Source: Spongiivirga citrea (GTDB taxonomy: Bacteria > Bacteroidota > Bacteroidia > Flavobacteriales > Flavobacteriaceae). From it: 64,000 nucleotides of DNA. Position numbers and translations under genes: made by a program. Below, one piece after another: positions 27,626 through 37,318 of this stretch (position 1 is its first letter; each line of letters begins with the position of its first letter). Under the pieces are notes generated by a model. The model was not told the origin of the DNA. It did no database searches and worked only from the letters and a program-made list of their open reading frames with translations. The stretch spans positions 124,001 to 188,000 of the forward strand of contig NZ_JAABOQ010000002.1 of the NCBI RefSeq assembly GCF_010671565.1, written 5' to 3'.

Positions 27626-28179
27626 CTATCTTTCAATTTTGAAGCTTGGTCTGTCCAATTATCTCGTTCTATCCTGCCTGGAAAAAATTGAATTAGTTCC
27701 GTCACATCATCAATATCCTTTTTAGTGAACTTACTTATTTGGTCAAAAGTATATATACCAATACTATTTAGCTTGTTTTCAATAAAAGGACCAACACCAC
27801 TTATACGTTTCAAGTCATCTTTTTGAGATGCATCAGCCTTACCAAAACTTTCAAAATTAAGTTTGGGTTTCTCTTTAGGGGCATCATTAGGAATTGCTTC
27901 CTCAATAATCGCTTGTTTCATAATCGGTTTTTCTTTTTCTACTATAGCCGATGTAGCTTGCTTTTTACGTAGTGCCATTTCGGCTTCAACTTCCGCTTGT
28001 TTGATATTTAACTGGTTGGTCAAGCTTTGCTTATCAGCATTACAGTCATCAATAGCCAATTTTAGCTTGCGTTTATAATATCTTCTTGCGAAGAAGTATC
28101 CTATAAGAAAAGATATCAGGCATATGATGAACAGTACAACATACTCCCAAGTTGATACGGGTTTTAATTGATCTAACAT
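27622..28179 (-). CDS. Membrane-anchored protein with helix-hairpin-helix domain
   Basis: 185 residues. One membrane segment (about 12-31, WEYVVLFIICLISFLIGYFF) is followed by a basic stretch, a coiled-coil part (about 40-85), a low-complexity linker, and a C-terminal HHH domain (about 125-185) reading LKRISGVGPFIENKLNSIGIYTFDQI. Such HHH domains occur in many Bacteroidota proteins at the end of otherwise unrelated membrane proteins; the partner is unknown. It lies 18 bases after the OmpA-like gene on the same strand and is probably co-transcribed with it. Confidence 0.75.
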   Translation of the reverse strand: MLDQLKPVSTWEYVVLFIICLISFLIGYFFARRYYKRKLKLAIDDCNADKQSLTNQLNIKQAEVEAEMALRKKQATSAIVEKEKPIMKQAIIEEAIPNDAPKEKPKLNFESFGKADASQKDDLKRISGVGPFIENKLNSIGIYTFDQISKFTKKDIDDVTELIQFFPGRIERDNWTDQASKLKDS

Positions 28180-28197
28180 AATGATATGGTTGGTAAG

Positions 28198-29076
28198 TTA
28201 ATTAACTAGTATTTCTATTCTTCTATTTTTTGCACGTCCAGCTTCATTGCCGTTCGTTGCAATAGGCTGAGTTTCTCCTTTGCTGTCGCTCGTTATTTTA
28301 TCAGCAGCTATTCCTTGTGAAATGAAATAGTTCTTGACATTTAAGGCACGGTTCCTACCAACAATAAAATTAGCCTCAGCAGATCCAACATCATCAGTAT
28401 GACCTATGATGTCTACATTCTTTTCAGGATTACGTTCCAAATAGTTTTTTAATTCTATGGTATATGCCTTTAAAGTATTGTCGGGTTTAAAGTTTGCCGA
28501 TCCAAAGTCTGCATATAGGGTTTTACGAGTAATACTTTTTTCAATTTCTGCTGTACGATTGTCAGACACCGTGTTTACAATAATTTTTATACCACCAGCA
28601 TAAGTACCTGTTTCATCGTAGTCGTATACCTCTTGAACTGCTTCAGTCGATATTCGTTCCGCATTTATTCCATGATCAACCAACATATTCTTTATGTTTT
28701 CTGCGCGTTGTATACCAAATGATCCTAGACTATCTGTTTCTTGATTCTTGTAGAGACCTTGAATTAATAATTCTTTATCCTGATTATTATTCAAATAACT
28801 AAAAATAGAATCGCGATAACATAACAAGGCATCTGGCACATAAACTGATGTATTCCTATTATTAATTTCTAGTTGATCATTAAACTCGAATAAAGTCGAA
28901 CCATTATCCGCAGATACGGAAAAACCAGGTTGAATTTCCTCAACAGGAGTTGAAATGACTTCTTTTACGGGGTTTGTTCGTTCAATACATAGGTTTTTGG
29001 TCTTACATGTGTAATACCATATTCCTAGTATAGACCAGCCTAAAAATATAATAAAGGCTAATAGAAAGTTTTTCAT
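28198..29076 (-). CDS. OmpA-family protein with two OmpA-like domains
   Basis: 292 residues with an N-terminal hydrophobic anchor (MKNFLLAFIIFLGWSILGIW). A first, degenerate OmpA-like region lies at about 65-150 (IQGLYKNQETDSLGSFGIQRAENIKNMLVDHGI), and a full one at about 185-292 with NVDIIGHTDDVGSAEANFIVGRNRALNVKNYF and the closing AKNRRIEI. The C-terminal domain should bind peptidoglycan. The anchor without an obvious cleavage site suggests an inner-membrane protein reaching the wall (MotB-like topology) rather than an outer-membrane barrel. It is divergent from the histidine operon. Confidence 0.85.
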   Translation of the reverse strand: MKNFLLAFIIFLGWSILGIWYYTCKTKNLCIERTNPVKEVISTPVEEIQPGFSVSADNGSTLFEFNDQLEINNRNTSVYVPDALLCYRDSIFSYLNNNQDKELLIQGLYKNQETDSLGSFGIQRAENIKNMLVDHGINAERISTEAVQEVYDYDETGTYAGGIKIIVNTVSDNRTAEIEKSITRKTLYADFGSANFKPDNTLKAYTIELKNYLERNPEKNVDIIGHTDDVGSAEANFIVGRNRALNVKNYFISQGIAADKITSDSKGETQPIATNGNEAGRAKNRRIEILVN

Positions 29077-29201
29077 AATAAGGTCGTTTTTGGTTGAAGT
29101 ATCACCTTATGTTTTACATTACTTTTTCGAAGTTAAATAATTATGCATTAATCATTTACGTTTTTTTTAGATTTTTTTAAGAAAATAGTTTTATTAAGCT
29201 A

Positions 29202-29232
29202 TTGCGTGTCTTTTAAATTATACATTACTTTG
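29202..29232 (+). promoter_or_regulatory. Promoter of the histidine operon
   Basis: TTG at 29202-29204, a 20-base spacer, and TTACTTTG at 29225-29232 (seven of eight positions of the TAnnTTTG box). Transcription should start about 29237-29240, immediately before the leader peptide start codon at 29242. The rest of the 325-base gap between the OmpA-like gene and hisG is AT-rich and, apart from the leader and attenuator, empty. Confidence 0.65.
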
Positions 29233-29241
29233 TCATAACAA

Positions 29242-29298
29242 ATGAAGAAAAATAATTTACATCGTCATCATTTTCATACTTGCACTCAAGCGAGGTGA
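29242..29298 (+). CDS. hisL: Histidine operon leader peptide
   Basis: An 18-codon frame encoding MKKNNLHRHHFHTCTQAR and ending in TGA. Four of residues 7-12 are histidine (H7, H9, H10, H12), as expected of a leader whose translation stalls when His-tRNA is short. It lies between a promoter-like sequence and an intrinsic terminator, 104 bases before hisG. The stop codon falls just after the segment that pairs to form the antiterminator, the geometry of classical attenuation. Confidence 0.85.
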   Translation: MKKNNLHRHHFHTCTQAR

Positions 29299-29340
29299 AT
29301 TTAGTATGTACGTAAATCATCATATTAAACCCGTTTGAGT
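29284..29340 (+). promoter_or_regulatory. Antiterminator pairing of the his attenuator
   Basis: ACTCAAGCG (29284-29292), inside the last codons of the leader peptide, can pair over 9 bp (one G-U) with CGTTTGAGT (29332-29340), the left arm of the terminator. The same TCAAGCG heptamer recurs in the right terminator arm (29343-29349), so the two compete for one partner. A weak CTTG/CAAG hairpin (29279-29290) can sequester the first segment. Ribosome stalling at the His codons frees it; a ribosome at the stop codon covers it. Confidence 0.8.
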
Positions 29341-29358
29341 TATCAAGCGGGTTTTTTT
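29327..29358 (+). terminator. Attenuator terminator before hisG
   Basis: AAACCCGTTTGA (29327-29338) pairs with TCAAGCGGGTTT (29343-29354), a 12-bp stem with one G-U and a GTTA loop, followed by T to 29358. It is 43 bases upstream of the hisG start and downstream of the his promoter, so it can only act as a regulated terminator. Confidence 0.9.
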
Positions 29359-29401
29359 ATTTCTAAAAATTGCTTGGTCACTCAGACAAAAAAGAAAAAG
29401 A

Positions 29402-30259
29402 ATGACAAAAATTAGAATTGCAGTTCAAAAATCTGGAAGACTCAATCAAGAATCACTTTCATTATTAAAGAACGCAGGAGTTTCTATAGAAAATGGGAAG
29501 GATCAATTAAAAGCTTCGGCAAGAAACTTTCCTTTAGAAGTATTTTATCTGCGTAACGGCGATATTCCGCAGTATTTAAGAGATGGAGTAGTCGATATTG
29601 CCATTTTAGGCGAAAATACACTTATAGAAAAAGGCCAAGAACTTAAGATTGTAGAGCGACTAGGTTTTTCTAAATGTAAAGTTTCATTGGCAATACCAAA
29701 AAGAATCAAATATAAAGGTATTCAGGACTTTCAAGGAAAGAAAATTGCTACATCCTACCCAAATACGGTAAAAAACTACTTAGCAGAAAAAGGCATTGAG
29801 GCTGACTTGCATATCATTAATGGGTCAGTGGAAATTGCGCCAAATATCGGTTTGGCAGATGCCATTTGTGACATTGTATCTAGTGGAAGCACACTTTTTA
29901 AGAACAATCTGAAGGAAGTAGAAGTAATGCTCTCAAGCGAAGCGGTGATGACCGTTTCACCTAAAATAACAGAAGAAGCACAACAAATTCTTGACAAACT
30001 ACAATTCCGTATTCAATCGGTCTTAAAAGGGCAGCGGAGTAAATATGTTTTGCTGAATGCACCAAATGAAAAGCTTGATCAAATTATTAGTCTACTGCCA
30101 GGAATGAAAAGCCCAACCGTTTTGCCATTGGCTGAAGAAGGGTGGAGTTCAGTACATTCAGTTATGGATAAAAACACCTTTTGGGATGTTATAGACGAAT
30201 TAAAACTTGCAGGAGCAGAAGGTATTTTGGTTTGCCCGATTGAAAAAATGGTACTATAA
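29402..30259 (+). CDS. hisG: ATP phosphoribosyltransferase, long form
   Basis: The first step of histidine synthesis, joining ATP and PRPP. 285 residues: catalytic domains of the periplasmic-binding-protein fold (about 1-205, with DGVVDIAILGENTLIE and the PRPP loop DIVSSGSTL) and a C-terminal ACT-like regulatory domain (about 210-285). The long form is self-sufficient and allosterically inhibited by histidine; no HisZ is needed and none is seen. It is the first structural gene behind the his attenuator. Confidence 0.96.
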   Translation: MTKIRIAVQKSGRLNQESLSLLKNAGVSIENGKDQLKASARNFPLEVFYLRNGDIPQYLRDGVVDIAILGENTLIEKGQELKIVERLGFSKCKVSLAIPKRIKYKGIQDFQGKKIATSYPNTVKNYLAEKGIEADLHIINGSVEIAPNIGLADAICDIVSSGSTLFKNNLKEVEVMLSSEAVMTVSPKITEEAQQILDKLQFRIQSVLKGQRSKYVLLNAPNEKLDQIISLLPGMKSPTVLPLAEEGWSSVHSVMDKNTFWDVIDELKLAGAEGILVCPIEKMVL

Positions 30260-30270
30260 ATAGCGGTTCA

Positions 30271-31557
30271 ATGAAAAAGATATATAGTCCAGATAAAGCA
30301 GATTGGAAATCTATTCTAGAACGTCCTACAAAAACAGTTGCTGATATAGAGGCAATAGTACTAGAGGTATTTGAAGATGTTAAGGAAAAGGGAGACAACG
30401 CTATTTCTAAATATACCAAGCGATTTGATAAGGCTGTTTTGGACAACAATCTTGTATCTCAAGACGAGATTGACAATGCAAAAAATCAAGTCGCGAATGA
30501 TTTAAAAGGGGCAATTCAAATAGCTAAATCTAATATTGAGCGATTTCACCAAGCTCAAAAAACCAGTAAGGTCGAGGTTGAGACGACTTTTGGGGTCGAA
30601 TGTTGGCAAGAAAAGCGCCCAATTCAAAAGGTTGGCTTGTATATACCAGGAGGAACGGCGCCACTTTTTTCTACGATTTTAATGTTGGCTGCACCAGCTA
30701 ATATTGCAGGTTGCAAGGAAATTGTGTTGTGCACTCCGCCGGATGAAAATGGGAATATAAATCCAGCAATCTTATATACAGCTGATTTGTGTGGTGTTAC
30801 AAGAATATTTAAAGTGGGCGGTATTCAGGCTATTGCTGGAATGACATTTGGTACAGAGACTATTCCACAAGTTTATAAGATTTTTGGTCCAGGAAATCAA
30901 TATGTAACGGTTGCGAAGCAATTGGCTACAAAGTTCGGAGTCGCTATCGATATGCCGGCGGGCCCATCGGAATTGCTTGTTGTTGCTGATGAATCTGCCA
31001 ATGCTGGATTTGTAGCTTCAGACCTTTTAAGTCAGGCGGAACATGGTGTTGATAGTCAGGTAATATTGGTTTCTACTTCTAAAGAATTGATTGATGAAGT
31101 TGAAAAGGAAGTGGAAGCACAATTAAATGAGTTGCCGAGAAAGGACATTGCTGCAAAAGCAATAGACACTTCGAAACTCATTTTTGTCGAGGATGATGAA
31201 ACGGCTTTGGAATTGATTGATGAATATGGGCCGGAGCATTTCATAGTTTGTACCCTTGATCAGGAATTTTACGTGCAGAATATAGGTAATGCAGGATCTG
31301 TCTTTATTGGAAATTATACTCCAGAAAGTGCTGGCGATTATGCCTCGGGAACCAATCATACACTGCCAACTAATGGATATGCTAAACAATATAGTGGTGT
31401 TAATCTTGATAGTTTTATGAAAAGCATGACCTTTCAGAAAATATCTAAAGATGGCATTCAGAATATCGGAAATGCTATCGAACTAATGGCCGAAGCAGAA
31501 GGACTACAAGCGCATAAAAATGCTGTAACGTTAAGACTAAAAAGTTTAAAAGAATGA
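30271..31557 (+). CDS. hisD: Histidinol dehydrogenase
   Basis: A two-step NAD-dependent oxidation of histidinol to histidine. 428 residues. Zinc ligands Q255 and H258 in LLSQAEHG; acid-base pair E322-H323 in YGPEHF; NAD-binding region VGLYIPGGTAPLFS near 121-134; IFGPGNQYV near 204-212. It overlaps hisC by 4 bases. Confidence 0.96.
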   Translation: MKKIYSPDKADWKSILERPTKTVADIEAIVLEVFEDVKEKGDNAISKYTKRFDKAVLDNNLVSQDEIDNAKNQVANDLKGAIQIAKSNIERFHQAQKTSKVEVETTFGVECWQEKRPIQKVGLYIPGGTAPLFSTILMLAAPANIAGCKEIVLCTPPDENGNINPAILYTADLCGVTRIFKVGGIQAIAGMTFGTETIPQVYKIFGPGNQYVTVAKQLATKFGVAIDMPAGPSELLVVADESANAGFVASDLLSQAEHGVDSQVILVSTSKELIDEVEKEVEAQLNELPRKDIAAKAIDTSKLIFVEDDETALELIDEYGPEHFIVCTLDQEFYVQNIGNAGSVFIGNYTPESAGDYASGTNHTLPTNGYAKQYSGVNLDSFMKSMTFQKISKDGIQNIGNAIELMAEAEGLQAHKNAVTLRLKSLKE

Positions 31558-32603
31558 AATCAGATTACAATATAAACGAATTAGTCAGGCCGAACATCTT
31601 AAAACTCAAGCCATACAGTTCGGCTCGAGATGAATTCAAAGATTTTGATCAGGATATGGTGTTTTTGGATGCGAATGAGAACCCTTTTGAAAACGGTGTC
31701 AATAGATATCCTGATCCGCAACAGCGAAATTTGAAGTCGGTATTGGCAGAGCAGAAGGGTGTTGAAACAAATCAGATCCTACTAGGAAATGGGTCTGATG
31801 AAGTACTTGATCTTATCTTTAGAGCGTTTTGCGAACCAAAATCTGATAACATCATTACATTACCGCCTACTTACGGAATGTATAAGGTGTTGGCCGAAAC
31901 AAATGATGTAGAAAATCGAGAAGTGCTCCTAACAACTGATTTTGAGCCAGATGTGGAAGCAATTCTGAACGCAGCTGATTCAAATTCAAAATTGTTATTT
32001 CTATGTTCACCAAATAACCCGACTGCAAATAGTTTTTCAGCATTAAAAACTAAAGAGCTATTAAATAATTTTAAAGGAATCGTTGTCATAGACGAAGCCT
32101 ATATCGATTTTTCAAATCAAGAAAGTTGGATTTCAGCTTTAAAAGAACACCCCAATTTAATAGTTACGCAGACACTCTCAAAAGCCTATGGCTTGGCAGG
32201 AATTCGTCTAGGGTTATGCTACGCATCCAAAGAAATTATTTCAATCTTAAACAAGATAAAACCACCATATAACGTGAATGAGTTAACCCAACAACGGGCT
32301 TTAAAACGCGTATTGGATGTTGAGCATGTATCTGCAGAAGTCAACATGATCTTAGAAGAAAAAGCGAAGCTTGAAGATAATCTAAATAGGTTGAGTTTTG
32401 TTGAGAAAGTATATAACTCGGATGCAAATTTTCTTTTAGCCAAGGTTGATAATGCCGATTTGCGATATAAGGAATTGCTAGATCAAGGAATTGTTGTCCG
32501 CAATCGTAGTGGGCAACCAATGTGTGAAAACACATTGCGTTTTACGGTGGGAACGACAACCGAAAATAACAAACTGCTAACAGTATTAAACGAATTAAAG
32601 TAA
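31554..32603 (+). CDS. hisC: Histidinol-phosphate aminotransferase
   Basis: Class I/II PLP aminotransferase, 349 residues. Schiff-base lysine K210 in [23 protein letters not shown] at the start; CSPNNPTAN near 151-159; [10 protein letters not shown] near 177-186. Its stop overlaps the hisB start (TAATG). Confidence 0.95.
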   Translation: MKSDYNINELVRPNILKLKPYSSARDEFKDFDQDMVFLDANENPFENGVNRYPDPQQRNLKSVLAEQKGVETNQILLGNGSDEVLDLIFRAFCEPKSDNIITLPPTYGMYKVLAETNDVENREVLLTTDFEPDVEAILNAADSNSKLLFLCSPNNPTANSFSALKTKELLNNFKGIVVIDEAYIDFSNQESWISALKEHPNLIVTQTLSKAYGLAGIRLGLCYASKEIISILNKIKPPYNVNELTQQRALKRVLDVEHVSAEVNMILEEKAKLEDNLNRLSFVEKVYNSDANFLLAKVDNADLRYKELLDQGIVVRNRSGQPMCENTLRFTVGTTTENNKLLTVLNELK

Positions 32604-33742
32604 TGTCAAAACGAGTTCTTTTTATAGATAGAGACGGAACGATAGTTTTAGAACCAGAAAACTACCAATTGGATAGTTTAGAGAAGTTGGAGTTTTATCC
32701 GAAGGCTTTTCAATACTTGTCAAAAATTGCAAGCGAATTAGATTTCGAGATTACAATGATTACCAATCAGGATGGTCTGGGTACTGATAGTTTTCCCGAA
32801 GAGACCTTTTGGCCTACGCAGAATTTTATTGTGAATGCATTTAAGAATGAAGGAGTGGTTTTCGATGAAATTTTTATCGATAAAACCTTTCCGGAAGAAA
32901 ATGCTCCAACCCGTAAACCTAGAACTGGATTATTAGGTAAGTATCTAGATAATCCTAACTATGACTTAGAAAACTCCTTTGTATTAGGAGATAGACTTAC
33001 AGATATTGAATTAGCTAAAAACTTAGGCGGAAAGGGAATTTTTATAAACGATCATGATGCCCTAGGCAGCGAAGAAATCTCGGTTAAACGCGATGAACTA
33101 TGTGAAACTATCGTTTTAGAAACCAATGATTGGCAAGAGATCTACGAGTTTTTAAAATTGAAGAACCGTTCTTCTTCCATAAAAAGAACTACGAACGAAA
33201 CTGATATTGACATTACATTAAATCTTGACGGCACGGGAAAAAGTAATATTGATACTGGTATTGCATTTTTTGACCATATGCTCGATCAAATTGCCCGTCA
33301 TGGTCAGATGGATTTAGATGTAAAAGTAAATGGAGATTTAGAAGTTGATGAGCATCATACTATTGAAGATACCGCCATCGCTTTAGGTGAAGTTTTTAGT
33401 AACGCTCTGGGTAATAAACTAGGAATTGAGCGATATGGTTTCTGCTTACCAATGGATGACTGTTTAGCCCAAGTTGCAATTGACTTTGGCGGAAGAAACT
33501 GGTTAGTATGGGAGGCTGATTTTAAAAGAGAAATGATTGGTAAAATGCCTACGGAGATGTTTTATCACTTTTTTAAATCGTTTACTGATGGTGCCAAGGC
33601 AAACTTAAACGTGAAAGCTGAAGGAACCAATGAACATCATAAGATAGAGGCTATTTTTAAATCCTTTGCAAAAGCAATTAAGGTTGCTGTAAAAAGAGAT
33701 ACAGAGAAAATGATCTTACCAACTACAAAAGGAATGTTATAA
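32603..33742 (+). CDS. hisB: Bifunctional histidinol-phosphatase / imidazoleglycerol-phosphate dehydratase
   Basis: 379 residues in two enzymes. The N-terminal HAD phosphatase (about 1-165) has the nucleophile and acid D9 and D11 in FIDRDGT and VLGDRLTD later. The C-terminal IGP dehydratase (about 195-379) has the metal-binding [13 protein letters not shown] (H224) and DEHHTIEDT (H251, H252). The fusion supplies two non-adjacent steps of the pathway. Joined to hisC and hisH by one-base overlaps. Confidence 0.96.
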   Translation: MSKRVLFIDRDGTIVLEPENYQLDSLEKLEFYPKAFQYLSKIASELDFEITMITNQDGLGTDSFPEETFWPTQNFIVNAFKNEGVVFDEIFIDKTFPEENAPTRKPRTGLLGKYLDNPNYDLENSFVLGDRLTDIELAKNLGGKGIFINDHDALGSEEISVKRDELCETIVLETNDWQEIYEFLKLKNRSSSIKRTTNETDIDITLNLDGTGKSNIDTGIAFFDHMLDQIARHGQMDLDVKVNGDLEVDEHHTIEDTAIALGEVFSNALGNKLGIERYGFCLPMDDCLAQVAIDFGGRNWLVWEADFKREMIGKMPTEMFYHFFKSFTDGAKANLNVKAEGTNEHHKIEAIFKSFAKAIKVAVKRDTEKMILPTTKGML

Positions 33743-34326
33743 TGAAAATAGTAATCATAGACTACGGAGCAGGAAACATTCAAAGCATTCAATTTGCCGT
33801 AAAAAGACTTGGATTAAATGCGGTTCTTAGTAATGATCCTGAGGAGATAAGATCGGCCGATAAGGTGATTTTTCCTGGAGTAGGAGAGGCGAGTAGTGCG
33901 ATGAATAAGTTGAAGGCTTCCGGATTAGACAGTTTGATTCCCCAGTTAAAACAGCCTGTATTGGGAATTTGTTTAGGAATGCAACTAATGTGCAATTGGT
34001 CAGAAGAAGGAGATACGCAAGGCTTAGGGATTTTCGATGTTGATGTTGTAAAATTTAGCACTAGAGTGAAGGTTCCTCAAATAGGATGGAATCAAATTTC
34101 TGATTTGTGCTCACCAATTTTCAAAGGAGTTAAAGACTATGAATACATGTATCTAGTACATAGTTTTTATGTAAAAGAATGCAAGGAAACTATAGCCACG
34201 ACCAGTTATGAATTAGAATACAGTTCCGCTTTACAGAAAGATAACTTTTATGGTGTACAGTTTCATCCCGAAAAGAGTAGTTCAGCTGGAGCGAAAATAT
34301 TGAGTAACTTTTTTAACTTATTATGA
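33742..34326 (+). CDS. hisH: Imidazole glycerol phosphate synthase, glutaminase subunit
   Basis: Class I glutamine amidotransferase, 194 residues. Nucleophile C77 in [10 protein letters not shown]; the His-Glu pair of the triad in VQFHPEKSS near the C-terminus. It feeds ammonia to HisF, encoded three genes later. It overlaps hisA by 4 bases (ATGA). Confidence 0.96.
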   Translation: MKIVIIDYGAGNIQSIQFAVKRLGLNAVLSNDPEEIRSADKVIFPGVGEASSAMNKLKASGLDSLIPQLKQPVLGICLGMQLMCNWSEEGDTQGLGIFDVDVVKFSTRVKVPQIGWNQISDLCSPIFKGVKDYEYMYLVHSFYVKECKETIATTSYELEYSSALQKDNFYGVQFHPEKSSSAGAKILSNFFNLL

Positions 34327-35057
34327 GGATAATACCTGCAATAGATATAATAGACGGTAAATGTGTTCGCCTATCAAAGGGAGATTATAGCACGAAGAAA
34401 ATATATAATGAAAATCCCGTTGAGGTCGCAAAAGAGTTCGAGTCATATGGTATTCAATATTTGCATCTCGTTGACTTAGATGGAGCAAAGAGTAAGCATA
34501 TCGTTAATCACAAAGTGTTGGATCAGATCGCTTCTAGAACAAGTTTAAAAATTGACTTCGGAGGCGGACTTAAAACTGATGATGATCTTAGAATTGCTTT
34601 TGAAAGCGGAGCGAATCAAGTCACAGGAGGCAGTATAGCGGTAAAAGATCCAGATACCTTTAGAAGCTGGCTCCAGAAATTTGGATCAGATAAAATTATT
34701 TTGGGTGCTGATGCAAATAATGAAAAAATTGCAGTGTCAGGTTGGCTTGAGGAAAGTGATCAAGAACTAATTCCATTTATCAAGCAATACCAACAGGAAG
34801 GTGTTCAATATGTTATTTGTACTGATATTAGTAAAGACGGAATGCTTGAAGGACCTAGTTTTGATTTGTACAAAAAGATCATTTTGGAAACGGAGGAGCA
34901 AGCAAATTTGAAACTAATCGCTTCCGGTGGTATTTCAACTTTTGATGAGCTACCACAACTCGCAGAGATAGGTTGTGAAGGAACTGTAATAGGAAAAGCA
35001 ATCTATGAAGGTCGGATTTCCATGAAGCAATTAGAATGCTTTATTTTAAACAATTAA
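34323..35057 (+). CDS. hisA: ProFAR isomerase
   Basis: A half-barrel-duplicated TIM barrel of 244 residues that opens the ribose of Pro[18 protein letters not shown] at the start carries the catalytic aspartate (D8). The second catalytic aspartate is in [25 protein letters not shown] holds a phosphate-binding site. It is a sister of HisF but lacks the HisF start [10 protein letters not shown]. Confidence 0.95.
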   Translation: MRIIPAIDIIDGKCVRLSKGDYSTKKIYNENPVEVAKEFESYGIQYLHLVDLDGAKSKHIVNHKVLDQIASRTSLKIDFGGGLKTDDDLRIAFESGANQVTGGSIAVKDPDTFRSWLQKFGSDKIILGADANNEKIAVSGWLEESDQELIPFIKQYQQEGVQYVICTDISKDGMLEGPSFDLYKKIILETEEQANLKLIASGGISTFDELPQLAEIGCEGTVIGKAIYEGRISMKQLECFILNN

Positions 35058-35058
35058 G

Positions 35059-35571
35059 ATGGAAGAACTATTAGTTTCAGAGTTTAAAGAAAATGCGATT
35101 TATCGTTTAGATGAGAGTAGCCGAATGGTTGCTAAAGCATTAAGGGATATTGATGAAATTCAAATTTGGAAAAAGCCGAATGGTGTTTCAAATAGTACTG
35201 GTAATTTAATCTTACATCTATGTGGAAATATCACTCAATATGCAATAGCATCCTTAGGTGAAATTCCAGATTTAAGAGATAGAGATGCTGAGTTTGCAGC
35301 AAAGAACGGATTGACTAAAACTGAATTACTAGAAAAACTTGAACGAACGGTTGAATCAGCTAAGGCAACTATCAAAAAGGCTAGTGTCGAACAACTAACA
35401 CGAAAAAGAGAAGTGCAAGGCTTTAATTTTTCAGGAATCGGAATTGTAATGCATGTGGTAGAGCATTATTCTTATCATACGGGACAAATTGCTTTTTGGG
35501 TTAAACTGCTAAAGGACAAAGACCTGGGATTCTATGATGATTTCGATTTAAATATTAAAAACAAAGAATAA
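35059..35571 (+). CDS. DinB-family (DUF1572-like) putative metal enzyme in the his operon
   Basis: 170 residues, a four-helix-bundle DinB fold by pattern. Candidate metal ligands are the histidines in LILHLCGNI and in [18 protein letters not shown]. It starts one base after the hisA stop and ends one base before hisF, so it is surely co-transcribed with the pathway. DinB-like proteins include thiol- and metal-dependent enzymes, but none has an accepted role in histidine synthesis. It may be a passenger or a repair or detoxifying activity. Function unknown. Confidence 0.8.
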   Translation: MEELLVSEFKENAIYRLDESSRMVAKALRDIDEIQIWKKPNGVSNSTGNLILHLCGNITQYAIASLGEIPDLRDRDAEFAAKNGLTKTELLEKLERTVESAKATIKKASVEQLTRKREVQGFNFSGIGIVMHVVEHYSYHTGQIAFWVKLLKDKDLGFYDDFDLNIKNKE

Positions 35572-35572
35572 G

Positions 35573-36328
35573 ATGCTAACTAAAAGGATAATACCTTGTT
35601 TAGATATAAAAAATGGGCGCACGGTAAAAGGTATCAACTTTGTTGATTTAAGGGATGCAGGAGATCCAGTAGAGCTTGCCGAAATTTATGCTCAGACTGG
35701 TGCAGACGAATTGGTATTCCTTGATATATCAGCTACAGAAGAAAGACGAAGAACACTTGCGGATTTGGTTTTGCGTGTGGCAGAGAAAGTCAATATCCCA
35801 TTTACAGTTGGTGGGGGAATAAGCTCGGTAGAAGATGTTGATCGCTTATTGAAATGTGGTGCGGATAAGGTGTCAATTAATTCGTCAGCAGTTAAAAATC
35901 CACAGTTAATTAATGATCTAGCAGCGAAGTTTGGTAGTCAGTGTGTGGTAGTTGCAATTGATGCAAAACAAATAAATGGGAAATGGATGGTTCATTTAGT
36001 AGGAGGAAAAGTTTCTACGGAACTTGATCTTTTCGATTGGGCGAAAGAAGTTGAAGAGCGAGGAGCTGGCGAAATCTTATTTACATCTATGGATAATGAT
36101 GGAACAAAAGATGGATTTGCCAATGAAGCACTAGCTAAGCTTTCAACAGAGTTGAATATTCCTATTATTGCATCTGGCGGTGCTGGAAACATGCAGCATT
36201 TTACTGATACTTTTAAAGAGGGAAAAGCAGATGCAGCCTTGGCTGCTAGTGTTTTTCACTTTAAAGAAATTGAAATAGTAGATTTGAAAAAAGAATTAAA
36301 AGAAAAGGGAATTCCCGTACGATTATAA
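35573..36328 (+). CDS. hisF: Imidazole glycerol phosphate synthase, cyclase subunit
   Basis: A TIM barrel of 251 residues. [19 protein letters not shown] holds the first catalytic aspartate, and [12 protein letters not shown] the second. TVGGGISS and IASGGAGN bind the phosphates. It partners HisH. It overlaps hisIE by one base. Confidence 0.96.
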   Translation: MLTKRIIPCLDIKNGRTVKGINFVDLRDAGDPVELAEIYAQTGADELVFLDISATEERRRTLADLVLRVAEKVNIPFTVGGGISSVEDVDRLLKCGADKVSINSSAVKNPQLINDLAAKFGSQCVVVAIDAKQINGKWMVHLVGGKVSTELDLFDWAKEVEERGAGEILFTSMDNDGTKDGFANEALAKLSTELNIPIIASGGAGNMQHFTDTFKEGKADAALAASVFHFKEIEIVDLKKELKEKGIPVRL

Positions 36329-36924
36329 TGGAAATAGATTTCAATAAGAATAATGACGGTTTGGTACCTGCAATAATTCAAGACGCAGCAACGAAGAATG
36401 TGCTGATGCTTGGTTATATGAACCAAGAGGCATTTGATAAAACCAACGAAACTAAAAAGGTTACTTTTTATAGTCGAACAAAACAGCGGTTATGGACCAA
36501 AGGTGAAGAAAGCGGTAATTTTTTAAACCTGGTAGATGTTAAACTAGATTGTGATCAGGATTCACTATTGATTTCAGTAAAGCCTATAGGTCCAACTTGC
36601 CATAAAGGAACAGATACTTGCTGGGCAGAGAAGAACAATCAACATTTTGGATTCTTATCTGAATTGGAAGCAATAATTAAAGATCGAAAAGACAATCCGG
36701 AAAAGAATGATAGTTATGTTGCTTCTTTGTTCAGGAAAGGCATTAACAAAGTAGCGCAAAAAGTGGGCGAGGAGGCTGTTGAAGTGGTGATAGAGGCAAA
36801 AGATGACAACGATAAGCTGTTCTTAGATGAATCGGCTGATTTGTTATTTCATTATTTAATCTTATTGCAAGCAAAAGGATATACATTAAATGATATCGCT
36901 CAAGTCTTAAAGGGAAGGCATTAA
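36328..36924 (+). CDS. hisIE: Bifunctional phosphoribosyl-AMP cyclohydrolase / phosphoribosyl-ATP pyrophosphatase
   Basis: 198 residues. The N-terminal HisI domain (about 1-105) has the metal-binding DVKLDCDQDSLLI and KPIGPTCHKGTDTCW. The C-terminal HisE helical domain (about 110-198) has YVASLFRKGINKVAQKVGEEAVEVVIEAK. It is the last gene of the histidine operon; a hairpin terminator follows. Confidence 0.96.
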   Translation: MEIDFNKNNDGLVPAIIQDAATKNVLMLGYMNQEAFDKTNETKKVTFYSRTKQRLWTKGEESGNFLNLVDVKLDCDQDSLLISVKPIGPTCHKGTDTCWAEKNNQHFGFLSELEAIIKDRKDNPEKNDSYVASLFRKGINKVAQKVGEEAVEVVIEAKDDNDKLFLDESADLLFHYLILLQAKGYTLNDIAQVLKGRH

Positions 36925-36931
36925 AAATAAA

Positions 36932-36964
36932 AAAGCCGGAAAATCAACATGACTTCCCGGCTTT
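36932..36964. terminator. Terminator after the his operon
   Basis: AAAGCCGG (36932-36939) pairs with CCGGCTTT (36957-36964) around a 17-base loop, with an A-run on the left and T-rich sequence on the right. It serves hisIE (+) and, from the other side, the converging small gene. Confidence 0.75.
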
Positions 36965-36983
36965 CCTTTAGTTCTAAAAGTAC

Positions 36984-37199
36984 TTAAGCACTAAGCACTT
37001 TAGGATCATTAATAAATTTTCCATTTTTAGATTCACCCAAAATAACGACGTCTTTCGTCTTTTTGTATTGTTGGGCGGATTGTAACATTTGAGCTTCTGT
37101 TTCGCGCATAATTTTTACGCCACTTGAAGCACCTCTGTTACGTAGCTCTATATAGAAGCCATCCATTAATTTGGTTGGTTTTGTTGCGGGTCTACCCAT
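36984..37199 (-). CDS. Small conserved flavobacterial protein, unknown function
   Basis: The ATG at 37199 is used; the frame's earlier start (37226) is TTG and would add an AT-rich nonsense-like tail. 71 residues, basic, starting MGRPATKPTKLMDGFYIELRN and ending in KDVVILGESKNGKFINDPK. I recognise the pattern from other flavobacterial genomes, where it is unannotated. The alternation of short basic strands suggests a nucleic-acid or ribosome-associated role, but nothing proves this. It stands alone between his and truA. Confidence 0.6.
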   Translation of the reverse strand: MGRPATKPTKLMDGFYIELRNRGASSGVKIMRETEAQMLQSAQQYKKTKDVVILGESKNGKFINDPKVLSA

Positions 37200-37318
37200 A
37201 ACTGATATTAAATTAAATTTGCGCAATATTGTGTTAAAAAAATGACATTTCCTAGTAATTAACGACTAATTAACAGCATTTTATTTCGAGAATAAATTCA
37301 CAACATCCTAGAAGCCTT

